A stretch of 38,907 bases of DNA from a virus. The translations under genes and the position numbers were made by a program. This document shows positions 1-6,725 of this stretch, piece after piece. The first letter of the stretch is position 1; each line of letters opens with the position of its first letter. Location of the stretch: positions 1 to 38,907 of IMG/VR virus record IMGVR_UViG_3300042465_004706; one strand, 5' to 3'. Below the pieces are notes generated by a model that was not told where the DNA came from, ran no database searches, and saw only the letters and a list, made by a program, of their open reading frames with translations.

Positions 1-154
1 CAGTGTTAAGATCCAAGATGTCGGCCCTAAACATGACACGGCTGCCAAAGCCGGTCTTCTGCCGCTTGTAGTCCACGCCTTCCGTGTACTTGGCCAAATC
101 ATACACAGCACCTAGCTGCGCCTTCATCTGCTTTTCATGCACTGTAAATTTCAT
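1..154 (-). CDS. 5' part of the 164-aa pre-terminase gene, left-end allele
   Basis: This is the first 51 codons of the gene seen complete at 38276-38770, cut by the window edge. The ATG is at 154. Compared with the right-end copy there are five base changes, three silent and two conservative (Ala to Val, Arg to Lys). The nine bases just upstream of the ATG are also rewritten. The pattern looks like a second allele of one locus in a circular or terminally redundant genome, not a broken gene. Confidence 0.75.
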   Translation of the reverse strand, partial: MKFTVHEKQMKAQLGAVYDLAKYTEGVDYKRQKTGFGSRVMFRADILDLNT

Positions 155-290
155 ACGAGTAGCGGTCCTACGATTTAAGTGTTCAATTTTTATACACACC
201 TGTAGAGGCAGAAAGGACGCCCAGTCTGCACAAGCAAACCGGCTGTACACGATGCTGTACTGGCACTCCCGCCAGGGATAGACAGCAGCT
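1..290. repeat. Left copy of an imperfect direct terminal repeat
   Basis: It matches 38617-38907. Bases 164-290 (127 bp) are identical to 38781-38907. Bases 1-163 differ from 38617-38780 by five substitutions plus a rewritten 9-10 base stretch with a one-base indel. An exact 127-bp overlap is a common maximum k-mer size in short-read assemblers, so the perfect part is best read as the closing overlap of a circular assembly. The diverged part is then strain variation. A true terminal repeat is the alternative. Confidence 0.9.
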
Positions 291-986
291 TCGCACACAG
301 GAGCAACACGCTCACGTCCTTTTCCGCTAACAGCCCACCATGGATGTAGCGTGGCTGTAGCAGGCCGTCAAGTGGCGTGTGGCTAACCGGCCAGGCACAG
401 AGAGCGCGGCCCTGTGTGGGCTGCGTAGCAAGCGGGGGCGCACAGAGAGGGGCGGCCATTTGCGGAGAAAATTTTCAGGTGGGGGGATGAGTTGTAGCGA
501 AAGTTCTCAGACAGAGGCCGACCCCCTCCCCCCCTATCGGTTCCGGCTTGGTTGCGCTGCTTTGCTGCCGAGCTTGGGCCGGTTTTCAACCTGCTTGTCA
601 CGTTTTTTGTCACGTTTCGGCGATTCACTGGCACAAAAGCCGGCTTTTACTCTGTAAACGTGCCAAGGGTGAATAGAACAAGCAGAGGGATTCACCGAAT
701 CCGCGGTGACGGGGTGCTGTAGGGGTGGGGGAAGGGGGCCGAGGGAGGGGCCGAGGGGTTGCGCGGGGTTGCCTTGGACGCGAGGGGGCCGAGACGCATT
801 GCCTTGCGCATACTTTGTGAAACGCACGCCACCTTTTCACAAGCGCACGCACGCTCTCCCGCACTTCACCCTTTCCCGCACCCGCTCTCCCGCTCTCCCG
901 CTTTCGCCCTCGCACCCTCTCGCTTGCCACCCTTCGCACTCGGTCCGCTGCCATGCTTAACTTTTCTTCACTTTTTCCTTTAAGTT
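155..986. other. Long gene-free divergent region
   Basis: It lies between a leftward gene starting at 154 and a rightward gene starting at 987. The short open frames here lack family resemblance and plausible leaders, so I call no gene. Contents: a GTGTTCAATT motif (179-188), a tandem GTCACGTTT pair near 597-617, a G-run cluster (711-768) and a pyrimidine-rich tract (about 838-956) with repeated CTCTCCCG. Both flanking transcripts start here, so it probably holds promoters and possibly replication or packaging signals. I could not fix a -35/-10 pair with confidence. Confidence 0.6.
711..768 (+). other. Potential G-quadruplex cluster
   Basis: At least seven runs of three to five G occur with spacers of one to seven bases (for example 722-725, 727-731, 734-738, 743-745, 747-750, 755-758). 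This satisfies the usual G3+N1-7 rule several times over. It lies in the gene-free divergent region. Whether it folds or has a role is not known. Confidence 0.6.
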
Positions 987-1220
987 ATGCCACAGCCTGC
1001 CGATAGTACATGCATGCTCACTGAATCCAGCTGCCAGCCCTACATCAACGCCCTCATAAACGACGGCGGAACCCCCATGTACGTATCACGTTACACACAC
1101 GCCTTCGACTATGAAGGTGAGATCGTCGCATGTCTTGAATGGTCGGCTGCACACGCTTTGCTTGCCACCCTGCGAGCCTCTGCCACTGGCACAGAGGTGT
1201 TCGACATCTGCGAAGCCTAA
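987..1220 (+). CDS. Small hypothetical protein, first gene of the rightward operon
   Basis: A 77-aa acidic protein with no family I recognise. It has scattered Cys residues and a middle stretch (about residues 32-60) that could form a small alpha/beta unit. The ATG follows an A/T-rich leader (TTTAAGTT) without a Shine-Dalgarno site, like many genes here. It is the first gene after the long divergent region and runs in the same direction as the next genes to 2669, which suggests an early small-protein operon. Function unknown. Confidence 0.6.
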   Translation: MPQPADSTCMLTESSCQPYINALINDGGTPMYVSRYTHAFDYEGEIVACLEWSAAHALLATLRASATGTEVFDICEA

Positions 1221-1303
1221 TCGCCACCCATTCCGCCTCTCCTACACAGGGGGGGCGGCAGGGTGCCGATACGGTACCGCTAACAAACTAACAAACTGAC
1301 CCC

Positions 1304-1546
1304 ATGCAATCCAACCTCGGCAAATTCACACAAGCCCTTGAACTGGCCTATATTGACCTATTCACAAACGATCCCGAGTACGCCTATAGCGCCGCCGTTG
1401 CGACCCCTAAGGCTCTGGCTTCCAAGATGGCAAGCTATCTTATGACGGGTGACGCAAACAAAGAGGGCGAGGGCATAAAGCGGGCCTGTAAAGCGTGCGG
1501 CATAAGGCAAACATACAAAGCAATTTCGGCCTTCCTGCAGTCTTAA
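1304..1546 (+). CDS. Conserved small phage protein
   Basis: An 80-aa, mostly helical protein. It begins with a helix rich in aromatic and acidic residues (FTQALELAYIDLF). It ends with a segment (GEGIKRACKACGIRQTYKAI, about residues 57-76) that resembles short uncharacterised proteins in many phage genomes. I know no function. The leader is a run of AACAAAC-like units (AACAAACTAACAAACTGACC) rather than a Shine-Dalgarno site, a leader type shared with the genes at 1749 and 12860. Confidence 0.65.
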   Translation: MQSNLGKFTQALELAYIDLFTNDPEYAYSAAVATPKALASKMASYLMTGDANKEGEGIKRACKACGIRQTYKAISAFLQS

Positions 1547-1713
1547 TTGCGTATAACTACGGCCTAAACAACGCCGCAGAGGGTGCCGCAGATTGGCTCC
1601 GTTCCAACGGCATTCCCCCGAAAGGCCGCGCATGCGTGTCCCGCGACACTGACGCTCTCACAATTGAAACATGTGATGTGACGGCCTTGTTTGCCTTGTT
1701 TGCTGGCCTGTAG
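1495..1713 (+). CDS. Doubtful small ORF
   Basis: An open frame of 72 codons starting with GTG inside the preceding gene. The part beyond 1550 has a protein-like composition (for example NNAAEGAADWLRSNG) and fills an otherwise empty 200-bp gap. There is no good start codon near 1550 and no recognisable family, and the predicted start overlaps the upstream gene by 52 bases. It could be a real gene with an unusual start, a decayed gene, or chance. Confidence 0.3.
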   Translation: MRHKANIQSNFGLPAVLIAYNYGLNNAAEGAADWLRSNGIPPKGRACVSRDTDALTIETCDVTALFALFAGL

Positions 1714-1748
1714 TCTCTCACCCCTAACAAATCAAACAAACTAAACAA

Positions 1749-2420
1749 ATGATTCATCTCACCCTTAAATCCGCCAACATTAAGACCGGACCCATTCCCG
1801 TCTCCACCTCCAGCGCCGATACCTGCCCCGATGCCTGCCCTTTGAAGCGTGGCGGGTGCTACGCTAAGTCAGGCCCGCTTGGCATGCATTGGCAAAAGGT
1901 GACCGCTGGCAAGCGTGGTGCAAACCTTACAGCCTTTGTGCAAGCGGTCCGATCCTTGGACGCTGGCCAAATATGGCGCCACAATCAAGCGGGGGACCTC
2001 TCTGGCAAGGGCGATCGCATCAACACACGGGACCTTGGCCGTATTGTACGGGCAAACAAGGGCCGCAGAGGGTACACGTACACACACAAGCCACCGGCCC
2101 TCGGCAATAATGGCAAGGCAATCGCCAGCGCCAACGCTAACGGCTTTACGGTCAACTTGTCAGGAAACAGCCTTTCCCACGCCGATGAACTAAAGGCTCT
2201 TTCCATCGGTCCTGTGGTTGCCATTGTGCCAGAGAATGCACCTGACAAGGGTGTCACCCCCGCTGGCAACCGTTGGATCGCATGTCCTGCACAAACTAGA
2301 GAGGGTGTCACCTGTGCGACATGTAAACTCTGCTCTGTGGCGACACGTTCGGTAATTGTGGCGTTCCGTGCGCACGGGACCAGCAAGCGCAAAGCAGCGG
2401 CCATTGCAAACACCCTCTAA
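1749..2420 (+). CDS. DUF7227-type cysteine-rich protein
   Basis: A 223-aa protein of a family I recognise from many phage genomes (DUF7227-like), without a known function. It has an N-terminal Cys cluster (CPDACPLKRGGCYAKSG, about residues 27-43) and a C-terminal one (CPAQTREGVTCATCKLC, about residues 177-193). Both are suitable for binding a metal or Fe-S cluster. The centre has a conserved RHNQAGDLSG segment. The leader is A/C-rich (AACAAATCAAACAAACTAAA) without a Shine-Dalgarno site. It is the largest gene of the rightward operon. Confidence 0.75.
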   Translation: MIHLTLKSANIKTGPIPVSTSSADTCPDACPLKRGGCYAKSGPLGMHWQKVTAGKRGANLTAFVQAVRSLDAGQIWRHNQAGDLSGKGDRINTRDLGRIVRANKGRRGYTYTHKPPALGNNGKAIASANANGFTVNLSGNSLSHADELKALSIGPVVAIVPENAPDKGVTPAGNRWIACPAQTREGVTCATCKLCSVATRSVIVAFRAHGTSKRKAAAIANTL

Positions 2421-2424
2421 CCCT

Positions 2425-2607
2425 ATGAACTCCCGTAAACACACCCTTGCCATCCGCCTAGCATGCCTTGCGCTTGTCGCCGGCGACGCTTACGTTCTCG
2501 CCTGCTACCCTTCGCTGGAGACTGCTCTTGCGCTGTGGCTCCCTATGGCGGTCGCGTTCGTGCTGGCCTACACTCCGTGCCCTTCCCGTTTCCGTTTCCG
2601 ACTATGA
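2425..2607 (+). CDS. Small two-helix membrane protein
   Basis: A 60-aa protein with a basic N-terminus and two hydrophobic segments (about residues 8-25 and 30-48), the usual pattern of a tiny inner-membrane protein. The ATG at 2425 follows the previous stop by four bases, so translation is probably coupled. Its last codons overlap the next ATG (ATGA). It may be a membrane-acting early protein or holin-like, but the main lysis genes are at 24199-25053. Confidence 0.55.
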   Translation: MNSRKHTLAIRLACLALVAGDAYVLACYPSLETALALWLPMAVAFVLAYTPCPSRFRFRL

Positions 2608-2669
2608 ATGACCGCCTTTTTGAGGCTCTGGCTCTCTATCTAGTTTTGTCGATCTTCTTCAAAGACTAG
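2604..2669 (+). CDS. 21-residue hydrophobic mini-protein
   Basis: Starts with an ATGA overlap on the preceding gene and encodes MNDRLFEALALYLVLSIFFK plus a final Asp, essentially one membrane helix. The coupled start, the hydrophobic pattern and the terminator 14 bases later support a genuine last gene of this operon. Its very small size keeps the confidence low. Confidence 0.4.
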   Translation: MNDRLFEALALYLVLSIFFKD

Positions 2670-2682
2670 CAACCCGCAACAC

Positions 2683-2718
2683 AAAGGGGCGCCTTCCTTC
2701 ACCGGGGGCGCCCTTTTT
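2683..2718 (+). terminator. Rho-independent terminator of the rightward operon
   Basis: A GC-rich inverted repeat (AAAGGGGCGCC near 2683-2693 pairing with GGCGCCCTTT near 2708-2717, one bulged G) ends in a T run. It follows the last small gene by 14 bases and precedes a gene-free stretch. Confidence 0.85.
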
Positions 2719-3037
2719 GCTGCCCTAATTCGGCCGGCTTTGCCCCTTGCCTTCGTGCCCGGTGCGCGCCTTTGCCCTTTACCTTGCCGCCCTTACCACC
2801 CTTTGCCACCCTTTGCCCTTCACTCTAGCCCTCTGACTCTGGCCTTCCCTAATCGCCCACCCACCCACACACCAGCCCAGGCACGGGAGGCCAGCCAGGC
2901 CCCTATTGGGAGGCGGGGCACCGTTTCACTATTAAGGGACTAATTTGAATTTGATTTAGCAATTTTGATTTTGATTTTCAGTTTTGAATTTCAATTTGAA
3001 GAACCAAATTTGATTTTGGATTTTAATTTCCAAATCA
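2719..3037. other. Convergent intergenic region with an AT-rich tract
   Basis: It lies where the rightward operon meets the end of the leftward early operon. Bases 2719-2937 are pyrimidine-rich with repeated CCTTTGCC-like units. Bases 2938-3037 are strongly AT-rich, built from GATTTT, AATTTGA and TTTGAATTT units. No gene is visible. The AT-rich part could be a DNA-unwinding element of an origin or simply a bidirectional termination zone. Confidence 0.6.
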
Positions 3038-3250
3038 CTAATCGTCATCCTCATCCAACTCCACATCATCAGGCTCCTCACTCCACCGCATCGCTTGATA
3101 CAGCCTAGCATACAGGCTGCCGCTGCCGGCCTCGAACGTCTGATAGGTGTCCGTGTCGCTGTCGTGCGCTAACACCTGGACGCAGTCAAAGTGCTCGCCT
3201 AGGTCAGCGGCCACTCGCTCAATGTAGTCCTGCTTTTCTTGAGCGGTCAT
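3038..3250 (-). CDS. Small acidic hypothetical protein, last gene of the early operon
   Basis: A 70-aa protein. The start is taken at the ATG at 3250, which overlaps the previous stop as ATGA. It begins MTAQEKQDYIERVAADLGEH and ends in a strongly acidic tail (DDVELDEDDD). The middle has a QTFEAGSGSLYARLYQAMRW segment. No family is recognised. The acidic tail might interact with a basic partner, but that is a guess. Confidence 0.55.
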   Translation of the reverse strand: MTAQEKQDYIERVAADLGEHFDCVQVLAHDSDTDTYQTFEAGSGSLYARLYQAMRWSEEPDDVELDEDDD

Positions 3251-3468
3251 AGTTTGCCGGTGTGATAGTGGTACGACACGATGACCTTCCCATCGTTCGT
3301 AGTCGTCCGAAACTTCCTTCGCTCCCACTGCTTGCGCTCTGCCAAGCTCTGAGCCGCACCTCGCTTGACTCCCAGCTTCTCAGACAACTCCACGAGCGTA
3401 TACCAACCTTCCGGGGGAAGTTCACCTAGCAGTTCGGCTTTGAGTAGCTCTAGCAGCGTCTTCTTCAT
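3247..3468 (-). CDS. Small winged-helix-like protein
   Basis: A 73-aa protein whose centre (EGWYTLVELSEKLGVKRGAA, about residues 20-39) looks like a helix-turn-helix. It is followed by a possible wing with two strands (KFRTTTNDGKVIVSYHYH, about residues 52-69). This is a common plan for small phage DNA-binding proteins. Start and stop overlap both neighbours. A role in transcription control is an inference. Confidence 0.55.
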   Translation of the reverse strand: MKKTLLELLKAELLGELPPEGWYTLVELSEKLGVKRGAAQSLAERKQWERRKFRTTTNDGKVIVSYHYHTGKL

Positions 3469-4211
3469 ACAGGTAATTTGAAATCGCCGGCCTTAGTTTC
3501 CTTTGCCAACCACACCATCGTCTCATCCGCACAGTACTCTCCCCAAGCGAAGCCTCTGCTCCAGGAGGTCGTCGCCCGCCGGTTGGCAGCGTACCCCATA
3601 GCGTCACGATCCCCTAGCCAGCCCACGCAGTAGCCTGTAGGGTGCGCTCTGTTGCGGCCCTCGGCCTGCTGCACCCTGTGTAGGTGAGCAATGATGACCT
3701 TGGTAGCAGTGCCGCCACAAACGGCCTCGGCGTGATCTCTCACGGAATTTTCGTTAACCATGTAGCCGTGTCCAAAGAGACAGTCGCCAAGTTGTCTCCA
3801 GCCGTTTTGAAAGTTGTAGTCCACAACTTGGCAGCGCATAGCTTTAGCCCGATCAGTGATCTGAGCCATTACTCTAGCTGCCAGCGCACTCACTATAGCA
3901 CGCGGTGACTCCATGAGTGTGTTAAGCCTAGCCTCGTGATTGCCAAGAAAGTAGACCTGAGGCTCAAGACGGCTCAAAAATGCCAGACCATCGTTAAGAT
4001 CTGACTCCGGGTTTACACTGTCGTCGCTACTGCCAGCAGCGCCAGCCCTGAGGCAAGCTAAGTCAATGGCATCACCAAGATGCAGCGTTGTCTGCGGCTT
4101 CCACCGCTTCTTAAACGCTAACACCTTGGCGAGCAATGCTTGGTCAGCGTGGTGGCCGTGAGAGCAGCCCACAGCCATGAATTTCTTCCACGATCTGACG
4201 ACATTAGCCAT
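3465..4211 (-). CDS. Calcineurin-like metallophosphoesterase
   Basis: A 248-aa protein with the metallophosphoesterase motif series: GCSHGHH (residues 15-21), LHLGDAID (43-50), FLGNHE (about 108-113), FGHG (about 161-164) and a late AHLHR (about 193-197) in place of GHTH. The first metal-binding Asp of the usual D-x-H motif appears to be Cys16, which I believe recurs in phage-borne members but is worth noting. Phage members of this superfamily act on nucleotides, nucleic acids or protein phosphates, and the substrate here is unknown. The ATG overlaps the upstream stop (TAATG) after AGAAAGGA, a fair Shine-Dalgarno site. Confidence 0.85.
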   Translation of the reverse strand: MANVVRSWKKFMAVGCSHGHHADQALLAKVLAFKKRWKPQTTLHLGDAIDLACLRAGAAGSSDDSVNPESDLNDGLAFLSRLEPQVYFLGNHEARLNTLMESPRAIVSALAARVMAQITDRAKAMRCQVVDYNFQNGWRQLGDCLFGHGYMVNENSVRDHAEAVCGGTATKVIIAHLHRVQQAEGRNRAHPTGYCVGWLGDRDAMGYAANRRATTSWSRGFAWGEYCADETMVWLAKETKAGDFKLPV

Positions 4212-4435
4212 TATCCTTTCTCTATCAGATCTTTGAAAGTTTGCACAATCTTTATTCTGATTTCATCAGGGCAGCCCAGCAGCTTGACCTCTCGCCAATC
4301 TTGTGAGGGATGCTTCTCTCCAATATGGCTGCTGAGCACCTGCTTGTTAGGCAACTCAGCCACCCTATGGACCACACATGTGCCATCCCGGCTGATCTGC
4401 GCATGGTAGCCATCCTCTTGGTAGATCGTCCTCAC
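4211..4435 (-). CDS. Small hypothetical protein
   Basis: A 74-aa protein starting with GTG at 4435, overlapping the previous stop as GTGA. It has a beta-rich first half (YHAQISRDGTCVVHRVAEL) and a C-terminal helix (IRIKIVQTFKDLIEKG). I do not recognise a family. It is translationally coupled to the metallophosphoesterase downstream. Confidence 0.55.
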   Translation of the reverse strand: MRTIYQEDGYHAQISRDGTCVVHRVAELPNKQVLSSHIGEKHPSQDWREVKLLGCPDEIRIKIVQTFKDLIEKG

Positions 4436-4698
4436 GCTAGGTGAACGTTAACGCAGTCAGCAGATCTTTCATGTACCCCGAGCCAGGCCTCACGAGCCTT
4501 TGCATTGAGCCAGCCAATCTTCGAGGTCTGCACGGCAATTGCCTTCTCAAGACGCTCCTTTTCCTTCTGCAATAGCCACTCCTGCTTGAGTGCATTGGTG
4601 ACCGCAGCTTTCAGTGCCACGATGTGCGGTGCACTTGGCTTGCGTGTGCGTGTTTTGCGGGTGGTTGGTTCCATTGTTGTTGTGTTGGTTTCTGTCAT
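4432..4698 (-). CDS. Small coiled-coil protein
   Basis: An 88-aa protein with a Thr- and Lys/Arg-rich N-terminal tail (residues 1-24) and a central alpha-helical coiled coil (about 28-65, with KEKERLEKAIAVQTSKI). The basic tail could bind nucleic acid. The ATG follows an AT-rich leader (AATAAATTT). Function unknown. Confidence 0.55.
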   Translation of the reverse strand: MTETNTTTMEPTTRKTRTRKPSAPHIVALKAAVTNALKQEWLLQKEKERLEKAIAVQTSKIGWLNAKAREAWLGVHERSADCVNVHLA

Positions 4699-4702
4699 AA
4701 AT

Positions 4703-4942
4703 TTATTCGTTTATTGCCCATAATTGGGCGTCCATATCTAGTTTCTCGTTGCGGATGTCCTCGTCAAGCAGAACCTCCGCAGCCCTATCATTAGCGTGAG
4801 CCTGACTGTATGCGATAATCCAGCCAACTTCGGTATCGTACACATGAGCGTTCCTCCAGTCAGCCCGGCAGCGGATACCAGAGGCTGCGTGCTGCCAGTT
4901 CGGCCTGGCCCAATCAATTTGTTGTGGTGGCTGTCTCTTCAC
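4703..4942 (-). CDS. ADWRN-motif protein, short paralogue
   Basis: A 79-aa protein starting with GTG at 4942 inside the end of the upstream gene (29-base overlap). Its middle, GIRCRADWRNAHVYDTEVGW (about residues 22-41), matches the FICRADWRNTKL segment of the gene at 9620-9982. In both a region rich in hydrophobic and charged residues follows. The two are paralogues or share a small domain. Function unknown. Confidence 0.5.
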   Translation of the reverse strand: MKRQPPQQIDWARPNWQHAASGIRCRADWRNAHVYDTEVGWIIAYSQAHANDRAAEVLLDEDIRNEKLDMDAQLWAINE

Positions 4943-5477
4943 AAGAGTATGTTTCAGTTTGCAGTTTTAGTTTTGGCAGCGTGCCCGTGACGTAGCTCCG
5001 GTCAATGAAGCGCACCCTGTTGGTAGGCTGGATCGTTAGCCGGCCATTGCTTAGCTGCACAAAGATAAACTCTTTGTCTTGATCTGGTGCGTCAGACCAG
5101 CCGTCATGCAGGTGGGTCGTCGAGAACAGATACTCACCTAGCAGCACAGCATCCCGCGCCTTCACGCTCACCTCCAACCCGCGAAGGATGGGGTTCTGTA
5201 GCACGGTGAACCCGTAGCTGTAGCAATCCCACATCTGTGCATCCTCAATGTGCCAAGGAGCAGCGTCCTCGCTAAACGCTACCGCATGAGGCGGGATATT
5301 GCGGTACAATGCACCACCATCACGCAGGATGACGTTGATGCCCCAGGCTCTGCCAGGGATAGCCGTCAGGCCAACCCACATGGCTTCCACTAGGCCCACA
5401 GGTTCCTCGTGGGTGTAGGCGCTGTCTATCCAGATGTACCTGTGTGTGGGTAGTGCGCCGATCTTTGTGTAGTTCAT
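4914..5477 (-). CDS. Conserved hypothetical phage protein
   Basis: A 187-aa protein rich in beta-strand-like stretches and aromatic residues (MWDCYSYGFTVLQ, about residues 82-94). I think similar proteins occur in other environmental phage genomes, but I cannot name a family. The ATG at 5477 overlaps the previous stop as ATGA. No catalytic motif is obvious. Confidence 0.6.
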   Translation of the reverse strand: MNYTKIGALPTHRYIWIDSAYTHEEPVGLVEAMWVGLTAIPGRAWGINVILRDGGALYRNIPPHAVAFSEDAAPWHIEDAQMWDCYSYGFTVLQNPILRGLEVSVKARDAVLLGEYLFSTTHLHDGWSDAPDQDKEFIFVQLSNGRLTIQPTNRVRFIDRSYVTGTLPKLKLQTETYSCEETATTTN

Positions 5478-6019
5478 TTCGGCTTCATTGCTTGCATGAA
5501 GGCGTCTCCCACTTCCGCAGTGGTGTGAACGTGTACATGCTGGTGTAGACTGTCTACGCTCTTGTTGCGGTCCATGGTGGCCAGCTTGTCTGTGGCAATC
5601 CCCAGAGCTAGCACGCTGTCCTTAGCACTCATCTCTGGCATCAACTCAATGACCCGGTCAGCCGCACCGTCAGCTACCTTCTGAAGCTTCTCCTTGAGGC
5701 TAGCTGCGTACATCTTCTCGCGAAACTGGCTATCGTGATCCAGGCCGGTTGTTTTGATCTCCTGCACAACAGATTTACTGATCCCGGTGCGTTCCTCAAT
5801 GGCCCGCACACTCATGCCTTGGCAGTACAGATCAATGACCTGCTTTCTCATGTCCTCTGACACGCTGGCCATGCGGCCCAGGCCGTTGACTTTTTGCACG
5901 TCAGTACCAACGACATAGTCCTCAATGCGGACATTTGCCAAGCCGGCAAGCTGCCGGGCGCGGCTCTCCGCAGACTTATACACTTTCTTCTTCGCCGGCG
6001 GTTTCTTCTCTGGTTTCAT
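5474..6019 (-). CDS. Helix-turn-helix protein, candidate small terminase subunit
   Basis: A 181-aa protein. It has a Lys-rich N-terminus (residues 1-15), a homeodomain-like helix-turn-helix (MSVRAIEERTGISKSVVQEI, about residues 69-88) and a helical region (about 95-150) with ELMPEMSAKDSVLALGIATD. A DNA-binding domain followed by a helical segment with this kind of motif is typical of phage small terminase subunits and related proteins. It is far from the large terminase gene, so a transcription regulator remains possible. The leader is CTTAAACTAACAT, without a Shine-Dalgarno site. Confidence 0.55.
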   Translation of the reverse strand: MKPEKKPPAKKKVYKSAESRARQLAGLANVRIEDYVVGTDVQKVNGLGRMASVSEDMRKQVIDLYCQGMSVRAIEERTGISKSVVQEIKTTGLDHDSQFREKMYAASLKEKLQKVADGAADRVIELMPEMSAKDSVLALGIATDKLATMDRNKSVDSLHQHVHVHTTAEVGDAFMQAMKPK

Positions 6020-6347
6020 ATGTTAGTTTAAGTACGTCAATTTTTAATTCACCGTGGTTCAGTGTGATTGGAGCATTGCTGCCGTTGCTGTCGCCAACGA
6101 GCAGCCCGGAGCCCACAAACTTAGTCTGTCGTCCCTTGTAGGTGAGCAGGAAGCCGGTCTTATACTGCTTGTAGAAGGCTTCATCATCCACAAATACAAT
6201 GTGCTTGCGGTCAAGCCGGATAGTGTCAACCAAATCAACGTCCAGCAGAGCACGAAGCGTATCAAGCTCGCCATCATACGGCACAAAACGTGCAACCTCA
6301 TTCTTGTGATCCAGCAGAAGGGCTGTGTCGCACGCTAGTGCTATCAT
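5976..6347 (-). CDS. DUF3846-like hypothetical protein
   Basis: A 123-aa protein. The segment DTIRLDRKHIVFVDDEAFYK, about residues 41-60, followed by a beta-rich KTKF/GSGLLVGD region (about 75-90), recalls DUF3846-type proteins, which are small phage or plasmid proteins of unknown role. It overlaps the next gene by 44 bases and the small upstream coiled-coil gene by 50 bases. The family call is tentative. Confidence 0.5.
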   Translation of the reverse strand: MIALACDTALLLDHKNEVARFVPYDGELDTLRALLDVDLVDTIRLDRKHIVFVDDEAFYKQYKTGFLLTYKGRQTKFVGSGLLVGDSNGSNAPITLNHGELKIDVLKLTYETREETAGEEESV

Positions 6348-6453
6348 TTTTTAGATCCTCGATTATTTGTTTGAGTTCTTTGATTTGTTTGTTCTGTCTA
6401 GAAACAACCTCCTCAAGCTCAGGCATCAGTACCTCACAGAGTAAGCAGTTCAT
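6298..6453 (-). CDS. Small CxxC coiled-coil protein
   Basis: A 51-aa frame starting at 6453, where ATGA overlaps the stop of the helix-turn-helix gene upstream. It begins MNCLLCEVLMPELEEVV and continues into a coiled coil (NKQIKELKQIIEDLK, about residues 21-35), ending inside the next gene. The coupled start and the heptad pattern make it a likely real gene. No function is known. Confidence 0.5.
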   Translation of the reverse strand: MNCLLCEVLMPELEEVVSRQNKQIKELKQIIEDLKNDSTSVRHSPSAGSQE

Positions 6454-6725
6454 ACGAACAAAGATTTAATGCGTTGCCACAAAGTGGGACGAGCCAGTGC
6501 AATTCTGTTCATCTGGGCCTGAGTCAGATTGCTCTCAGGCAAACAAGCTGTCTTTTTGAGCCGGGTCCAGTGTGGCTTGCTGACCACCGGGTTGCTACGG
6601 ATGAGCTTCTCTACTTCCTCAAGTGCGTAGTATTTGCGACCTCCGATCTTAAGGCCTGTCAGATCACCTTTCTTTTCCCGGTAGATTACTGTTTGCCAGT
6701 GACACCCCAGCCGTTCCGCCGCCAT
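6450..6725 (-). CDS. Excisionase/MerR-type helix-turn-helix protein
   Basis: The frame contains a MerR/excisionase-like DNA-binding domain: MAAERLGCHWQTVIYREKK, then KIGGRKYYALEEVEKLI (about residues 37-53 from the ATG at 6725). This is the helix-turn-helix plus wing used in small phage regulators and directionality factors. The C-terminal half is basic. The ATG at 6725 is chosen because codons further upstream overlap the real Lys-rich end of the neighbouring gene. An earlier start (up to 6881) is open but less likely. No integrase is present, so a regulatory role fits better than excision. Confidence 0.6.
   Translation of the reverse strand: MAAERLGCHWQTVIYREKKGDLTGLKIGGRKYYALEEVEKLIRSNPVVSKPHWTRLKKTACLPESNLTQAQMNRIALARPTLWQRIKSLFV

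Noticed and set aside
190-954. Several 60-110 codon open frames on both strands
   Set aside because: They overlap each other in a compositionally biased region, lack leaders and family features, and cross the G- and C-rich tracts.
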